60,000 nucleotides of DNA. Origin: Hydractinia symbiolongicarpus (lineage: Eukaryota > Cnidaria > Hydrozoa > Anthoathecata > Hydractiniidae). Within the stretch, counting starts at the first letter, position 1, and every line of letters begins with the position of its first letter. The translations under genes and the position numbers were made by a program. The stretch is from assembly GCF_029227915.1 (NCBI RefSeq), contig NC_079879.1:6078001-6138000 (forward strand), in the 5' to 3' direction. Shown in pieces: positions 55,501 through 60,000 of the stretch. Under the pieces are notes generated by a model. It had not been told where the DNA came from and searched no databases. It saw only the letters and a program-made list of their open reading frames with translations.

Positions 55501-58321
55501 TGTATGACTGTTTAATTATGTATGTTTTTCTCGTTGCAGACAATGTTTTAAAATTATGTTACATGCATAGATTAAATAAAATGGAAATTAGCGCATGTAG
55601 CACAGGTCATGGCTGGTCAAAAAAGTACTTTTTATTGTTAGTAATCTTCCATTTACCTTCTTTTTTTGTTTTGCATTATGAGTCAATGGAATAAAAACTT
55701 TTACTAAATGGGAATTTTATCCAAAGAAAAATGCAGCAATATCACTGGTAAAATCCCAAATGCAGAGCTTGGGCATTATCCGCTAAGCTAGTATAAAAAC
55801 AAGGGCAATTTTCATAATAAGATTTAATATTAAAAAAAAACAGGAAATGATTTAGCGTTACCTCGAACTTTTTGGGGGGAACATCATGGCAACAAAGGAT
55901 TAGTTCTATTAAATTTCCAAAATTCCAAACAAGAATTTTTTAGTTACTAACATTTTGAATATTAAAGGTTATTATCTTTTTTTCTTATTTGCATTAACCT
56001 ACTGGATTTCAAATCATCATCATCATTCTCGGTTAAACGTCCGTTTTCCATGCTAGCATGGGTTGGACAGGGTATATTAATGACCCTCTTCCAATTTGAT
56101 TTAGACTGTGTTAGATCTAAACTCAACTTCCTCTGTATCAAGTCTGTCCTTATAACCTCCTGCCAAGTCTTTCTCGATCTGCCTCTGGGCTTTGCCCCAA
56201 GAACTATCAAGTCTCTACACTTTCTTACCCAATTATCCCCCTCTATTCTTTCCAAGTGCCCCAGCCAATTCAATCTTCTTATCCGGATAACATCTTTAAT
56301 TCTACGGATACTTAGACTGCTTCTTAACTCATCTGAACTCTTTTTGCCTCTCAGACTGGCGTTACACATCCACCTAACCATTCTCATATCATTCCTTTCT
56401 AAACAGTCAAGATCTTCCTGCTTCACTGCCCATGTCTCACTACCGTACAACATAACACTTCTTATACAGGCCTCATACAACCTACCTTTTACCTCAATTG
56501 ACAGGACTCTGCCAGTCAACAAAGGAAGTAACTCTCTGAACTTTTTCCAAGCAGAACCTATCCTGCAAGTAACACTTCTTCCAACACCCCCTTCACTGCC
56601 CAACATATCACCTAAGTAACAAAAGTTCTCAACTATCTCTAACGAGCCACTGTTGTACATCATTAAAGCTGGAAATACTTCATTCTCAATAATCTCACCT
56701 TTGCAACGCTTGTATACAAACTGAATGTCAGCTCTTAACCTTCCACTAATACTACTGCACTTCTTATGTACCCAATGCTTGCAAGTCTGACAAAAAATTG
56801 AGTTACTACCAACTCCTTTCCTGCAAACTCCACAAGGCCACTTTCCAACTACAAGGTCACACTTGGCTGCAATGCTACTAATCATGACTTTAGACTTTGC
56901 TGTGTTTACCTTTAGCCCTTTCTCTTCTAGTCCTTTCTTCCACTTCTCAAACTTTTTAACTAATTCTTCCATCAATTCTGCTATGAGAACCAAATCATCT
57001 GCATACAATAACTCCCATGGACAACCGGTTCTGAACTCCATCGACAGCGCTTCTAAGACTAGAACAAACAACAAAGGACTAAGTACAGAACCCTGATGTA
57101 CACCAACATTTACACTAAATTCATCACTAAGTGAATCGTTAATCCTGACACGACTTCTAGCATTGCTGTACATAGACTGTACAATCGTAACTAGCCACTC
57201 ATCCACACCTAATTTTCTCATAGCCCACCAAATAACTTTACGTGGCACTCTATCAAAAGCTTTCTCTAAATCTACAAAGGCAAAATAGAGATTCTTTCTC
57301 TTTCCTAAATACTTTTCCTGAAGCTGTCTGAGTAAAAATATTGCATCTGTAGTGCAACGGCCTGGAACAAAACCAAATTGCATCTTATCTATATCAATTC
57401 TTTCTCTAAGTAACTTATCAATCACTCTTTCGATAACTTTCATCACTTGATGATCCAACTTCAAACCTCTACAGTTACCTCTTTCTAATGCATCACCCTT
57501 GCCCTTGAAACAATTCACTATTACACTCGACTGTCACTCACTCGGAATATAGCACCATCCTTTATAATCTGATTAGCAAGACTTGTAATAAGCTCAACTC
57601 CAATATATCCAGATGCTTTTACCATCTCTGCAACAATACCCGATACTCCTCCACTACCCATTCTGTCTTGATCTGCATAGCTGGCCCTTCTACAACATCA
57701 TCATCAGACAAATTATCCTCATCCCAATCAAACTCAGTGTTAAGCAACCTCCGATAATAATTCTTCCAAGTTACCCTTTTCTCCTCCTCTATGCTAGCCA
57801 AAACACCTAACTCCTCTGTGCTAGCCAAATAGCCTAGTAATCATGTTTACTTTACAACATTGTATCCCTATCAATTTATACTACTTTAAAGATGGTAGAA
57901 CACTGAGATTAGTTTTGTGAGAGAACTTTTTAAAGAATAATATTTCAGAGTAAAAGCACTTAACTCACCTTTCTGTATACTCTGAAACCTCTTCAATGCC
58001 AGGCAAAAGTGCTAACAAAAGTCCTGAGAGTCCTGGGAACAGTTTTCTTTTCAACGGCAAGAAATGTTTCTCATATATATCTAGCAATACTGGCTTTACA
58101 GCTGTAGAAGCTTGACTGAGTAGTGGAAACAGACCAGATGTGTAGATAAATAAATCTTGTGCAAGCCTTGCAGAACCTATTTGCTTTAGTATCAAATCAT
58201 ATGATTCTAATGCCTTTAAATGGACACCACTTGGTAATGCTGGATGAAGACATTGAGCAAGACGTTTACCAATCAACAACTTGCGTGGAACAGCAGAATA
58301 CTGCTTGTATGTAACTATAAC
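43022..58321 (-). CDS. DOP1: DOP1 (Dopey) membrane-traffic protein, 20 exons, N-terminal exon(s) not found
   Basis: Exons in gene order: 58321-57969, 55232-55046, 54937-54155, 54085-53500, 53374-53148, 52831-52679, 52331-52222, 51445-51395, 50932-50718, 50494-50384, 49882-49607, 49519-48488, 47953-47793, 47591-47364, 46562-46260, 46035-45805, 45604-45495, 45110-44843, 44120-43992, 43885-43022. They total 6378 nt, 2125 codons plus TAA, all in phase. DOP1 proteins (2300-2470 residues in human) work with MON2 in Golgi and endosome traffic. Signature blocks: [20 protein letters not shown] and [11 protein letters not shown] near the N-terminus; [25 protein letters not shown] and [20 protein letters not shown] towards the C-terminus; and a helical tail [20 protein letters not shown]. 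About 70 N-terminal residues and the start codon are missing, either beyond 58321 or off the window. Confidence 0.93.
44198..44235. repeat. Perfect 38-bp palindrome in a DOP1 intron
   Basis: tgtttgtcttatcacaata and its exact reverse complement abut with no loop. It may be the core of a small inverted-repeat element or a chance survivor of a duplication. Confidence 0.85.
46682..46724. repeat. Long hairpin in a DOP1 intron
   Basis: aaaaattacaacccc-aaaa... pairs with ...tttgggttgtaattttt, giving 14 or more paired bases around an A/T-rich centre. Confidence 0.6.
46786..47010. mobile_element. Possible MITE (ggtgttcacattagccc ends)
   Basis: Left end ggggtgttcacattagccca and right-side gggctaagttttagccatgtgaaagctcc are related as inverted repeats (ttcacat.agcc / ggct.atgtgaa). 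The middle holds ccgagatctcg and ccgagatatctcgg palindromes. This style of element is familiar from cnidarian genomes. The right border is not sharp. Confidence 0.5.
47364..53374 (-). other. DOP1: DOP1 central region exons
   Basis: Ten exons of moderate conservation. Recognisable blocks: [61 protein letters not shown] (joined over the 51-bp exon), [40 protein letters not shown] and [15 protein letters not shown]. Introns over 300 bp (52832-53147, 51446-52221, 50933-51394, 49883-50383, 47954-48487) show no gene; 51446-52221 has short tatata and ggat runs near its ends. Confidence 0.85.
55962..57518 (-). CDS. LINE reverse transcriptase ORF with PHD-like finger
   Basis: The 518-codon frame contains RT motifs [15 protein letters not shown] (47-61), FVDLEKAFD (81-89), [11 protein letters not shown] (141-151) and the catalytic YADD (172-175). 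A Cys/His cluster follows at C229, C232, C243, C246, H251, C254 and C272, PHD-like with one expected Cys missing. The C-terminus is typical [23 protein letters not shown], and [15 protein letters not shown]. The start Met is not the natural one; homology continues upstream in another frame. The frame also runs through the (ATG)n tail into flanking DNA, so its last 17 or so residues are host sequence. Confidence 0.8.
   Translation of the reverse strand: MNCFKGKGDALERGNCRGLKLDHQVMKVIERVIDKLLRERIDIDKMQFGFVPGRCTTDAIFLLRQLQEKYLGKRKNLYFAFVDLEKAFDRVPRKVIWWAMRKLGVDEWLVTIVQSMYSNARSRVRINDSLSDEFSVNVGVHQGSVLSPLLFVLVLEALSMEFRTGCPWELLYADDLVLIAELMEELVKKFEKWKKGLEEKGLKVNTAKSKVMISSIAAKCDLVVGKWPCGVCRKGVGSNSIFCQTCKHWVHKKCSSISGRLRADIQFVYKRCKGEIIENEVFPALMMYNSGSLEIVENFCYLGDMLGSEGGVGRSVTCRIGSAWKKFRELLPLLTGRVLSIEVKGRLYEACIRSVMLYGSETWAVKQEDLDCLERNDMRMVRWMCNASLRGKKSSDELRSSLSIRRIKDVIRIRRLNWLGHLERIEGDNWVRKCRDLIVLGAKPRGRSRKTWQEVIRTDLIQRKLSLDLTQSKSNWKRVINIPCPTHASMENGRLTENDDDDLKSSRLMQIRKKDNNL
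56012..57835 (-). mobile_element. 5'-truncated non-LTR retrotransposon (CR1/RTE-like LINE)
   Basis: It lies in DOP1 intron 55233-57968 in the same orientation as DOP1. An RT-containing frame spans 57518-55962. A 5' piece at 57828-57619 is in another frame. The 3' end is accgagaatgatgatgatga, an (ATG)n tail at about 56027-56014, usual for this class. The apurinic endonuclease domain is absent. Class assignment rests on C-terminal motifs and the tail, so it is approximate. Confidence 0.8.
57619..57828 (-). pseudogene. Upstream LINE fragment in a shifted frame
   Basis: [20 protein letters not shown] is the linker that precedes RT in these elements. The frame is lost between here and the RT ORF around 57530-57580. 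Confidence 0.6.
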
Positions 58322-59357
58322 CTAAAAGGAAATAAATAAAAAAATTAAATAAAAAAAAACGAAAACGAAAGCGACATGGTACACGTTAGTCAGTCTTTTT
58401 CAGGAATATTTGAGTAGGTGTGCGATGATTCGCACGTGTAAATCAAGTAACGCGTGCGATGTAAAGCGCATGTGCAAAGAATGTTACGCATACAACATGG
58501 CTCCGAGGTTATTTTTTGTTGCGCATTCATTTTGCGGTAGAAAAGTGAGGGACGTTTTAAATCGTGAACGCCAAACACGATGATCGAGCGTCTACTGGTA
58601 TAGTGACTCTCTCAATGATCACGCTGAATTGTAAATTTTACATATAAAGATTTAAAATTGGAGTCCATCTGGCATTAATTTGTGAATATTTTTCTATGCT
58701 AATTTCTCACCTCATACTGGGTATTTAGCGAAAGGAAGTTTCCAATTACAACTAAAATTAACGCTGATTTTTTTCTTTTCGTTGGTGAAATATGTCCATA
58801 GAGGAGGACATTTTTATAGATGTTATTACGCTAAAATCAAAAAAGAAAACAGCCTAGATTTTATGGCCGTGAATTTTTAAAAAACAAGGGCAATATGGAG
58901 ATTATTTTTTGAAAAAAAAGCTGATGCACAGCAAAATATGCTCATTCTTTTCAACAAATTTGTTCGTTCTAACTGGCGTTAGAATTTTTTTTTCATAAAC
59001 TGAGTAAAAACATGTGCGCTGATAAGTCATCCATGTTTCCATTATGCGTTAACAAAATAATTACAATTAATATTAGACATAATTAAGTACGGATTATAAA
59101 CTTCCTGATCACGTTATAATAATTTATTTATGTATCAACATTAAAATACCGTAATGTTTTGACATTCTTCGGTATCTACCTGGAATTTATTTCTTTATAT
59201 GTGTTGTGATTTCAATATCTTAAAAACAGGTTAATATTTTTTTAAATATATATCTTAAGAATGTTGCAAAATACAAACAGGTTAATAACTTCAATAAATA
59301 AATTTTGTTATTGTTTTGTCATTTTTATGCTTAGAAACAGATTTTTTGATGATAATT
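58322..59357. other. DOP1 upstream intron or 5' flank
   Basis: It holds a segment around 58545-58620 resembling 13260-13330 (ggacgttt.aa..gtgaac.ccaaacacga). No exon encoding the expected DOP1 N-terminus was recognised on the minus strand. The rest is AT-rich. Confidence 0.5.
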
Positions 59358-60000
59358 AGTCTTGCTAACCAGATTATAAAGGATGGTGCTATATTCCGAG
59401 TGAGTGGCAGTCAAGTGTAATAGTGAATTGTTTCAAGGGCAAGGGTGATGCATTAGAAAGAGGTAACTGTAGAGGTTTGAAGTTGGATCATCAAGTGATA
59501 AAAGTTATTGAAAGAGTGATTGATAAGTTACTTAGAGAAAGAATTGATATAGATAAGATGCAATTTGGTTTTGTTCCAGGCCGTTGCACTACAGATGCAA
59601 TATTTTTACTCAGACAGCTTCAGGAAAAGTATTTAGGAAAGAGAAAGAATCTCTATTTTGCCTTTGTAGATTTAGAGAAAGCTTTTGATAGAGTGCCACG
59701 TAAAGTTATTTGGTGGGCTATGAGAAAATTAGGTGTGGATGAGTGGCTAGTTACGATGGTACAGTCTATGTACAGCAATGCTAGAAGTCGTGTCAGGATT
59801 AACGATTCACTTAGTGATGAATTTAGTGTAAATGTTGGTGTACATCAGGGTTCTGTACTTAGTCCTTTGTTGTTTGTTCTAGTCTTAGAAGCGCTGTCGA
59901 TGGAGTTCAGAACAGGTTGTCCATGGGAGTTATTGTATGCAGATGATTTGGTTCTCATAGCAGAATTGATGGAAGAATTAGTTGAAAAGTTTGAGAAGTG
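59358..60000 (+). mobile_element. Second LINE copy, inverted, running off the window
   Basis: From gtcttgctaa at about 59355 the sequence is almost identical to the reverse complement of 57595-56960, with only scattered substitutions. It encodes the same RT block, including FVDLEKAFD and YADD, and continues past base 60000. It is truncated at the 5' side and carries the same early frame break. Confidence 0.85.

Larger units (their letters stand above)
53500..58321 (-). other. DOP1: DOP1 N-terminal conserved domain exons
   Basis: Exons 58321-57969, 55232-55046, 54937-54155 and 54085-53500 encode the Dopey N-terminal helical region: [88 protein letters not shown] and [16 protein letters not shown] poorly conserved Ser/Pro-rich piece lies in 54085-53500. 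The 2.7 kb intron 55233-57968 holds a LINE. Confidence 0.9.

Noticed and set aside
55380-55694. 104-codon plus-strand frame in a DOP1 intron
   Set aside because: It is AT-driven composition with no domain or similarity; antisense to DOP1.
56050-56619. 189-codon plus-strand frame
   Set aside because: It is the antisense shadow of the LINE reverse transcriptase C-terminus.

Overview
This 60 kb window is animal nuclear DNA: AT-rich, intron-rich, with GT-AG splicing throughout and many decayed transposons. It holds three large conserved metazoan genes. Their shallow divergence from vertebrate homologues, together with the mobile elements, suggests an early-branching animal, most likely a cnidarian. 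I cannot name a species, and the phylum is an inference.

Layout. (1) About 848-8277, plus strand: the 3' part of RICTOR, the mTORC2 scaffold. Twelve phase-compatible exons encode 968 residues; the 5' exons lie off the left edge. (2) 11097-41772, plus strand: a complete synaptotagmin-like protein (Slp/SYTL, Rab27-effector type) gene. I could join 33 exons with consistent phase into one 2338-residue frame. It begins with a Slp homology domain with a four-CxxC zinc finger. A long acidic linker with a tandemly duplicated exon pair follows, then SEVEN C2 domains. Known animal Slps have two, so this is the most unusual object in the window. (3) 58321-43022, minus strand: most of DOP1 (Dopey), 20 phase-compatible exons encoding 2125 residues, with the N-terminal exon(s) off the right side or unrecognised. 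The Slp and DOP1 genes converge tail to tail, with 1.25 kb between stop codons.

The introns and spacers carry the mobile DNA. An element with perfect 13-bp inverted ends fills 1-663. A MITE-like element lies at 9076-9416. An 8.75 kb first intron of the Slp gene contains a decayed Ty3/gypsy retrotransposon (minus strand), itself interrupted by a TA-flanked inverted-repeat element and by a 53-54 bp minisatellite. A tRNA-derived SINE lies at 21417-21690 and a pogo/Tigger-like remnant at 34399-35324. A CR1/RTE-like LINE with a PHD-like finger lies in a DOP1 intron, and a second, nearly identical inverted copy runs off the right edge.

The three genes are not an operon and need not act together. 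By family, RICTOR works in TOR complex 2 signalling, Slps tether Rab27-type secretory vesicles to the plasma membrane, and DOP1 acts in Golgi/endosome membrane traffic. All exon boundaries are read by eye from splice signals, frame continuity and remembered family sequence; no alignment or transcript was available.
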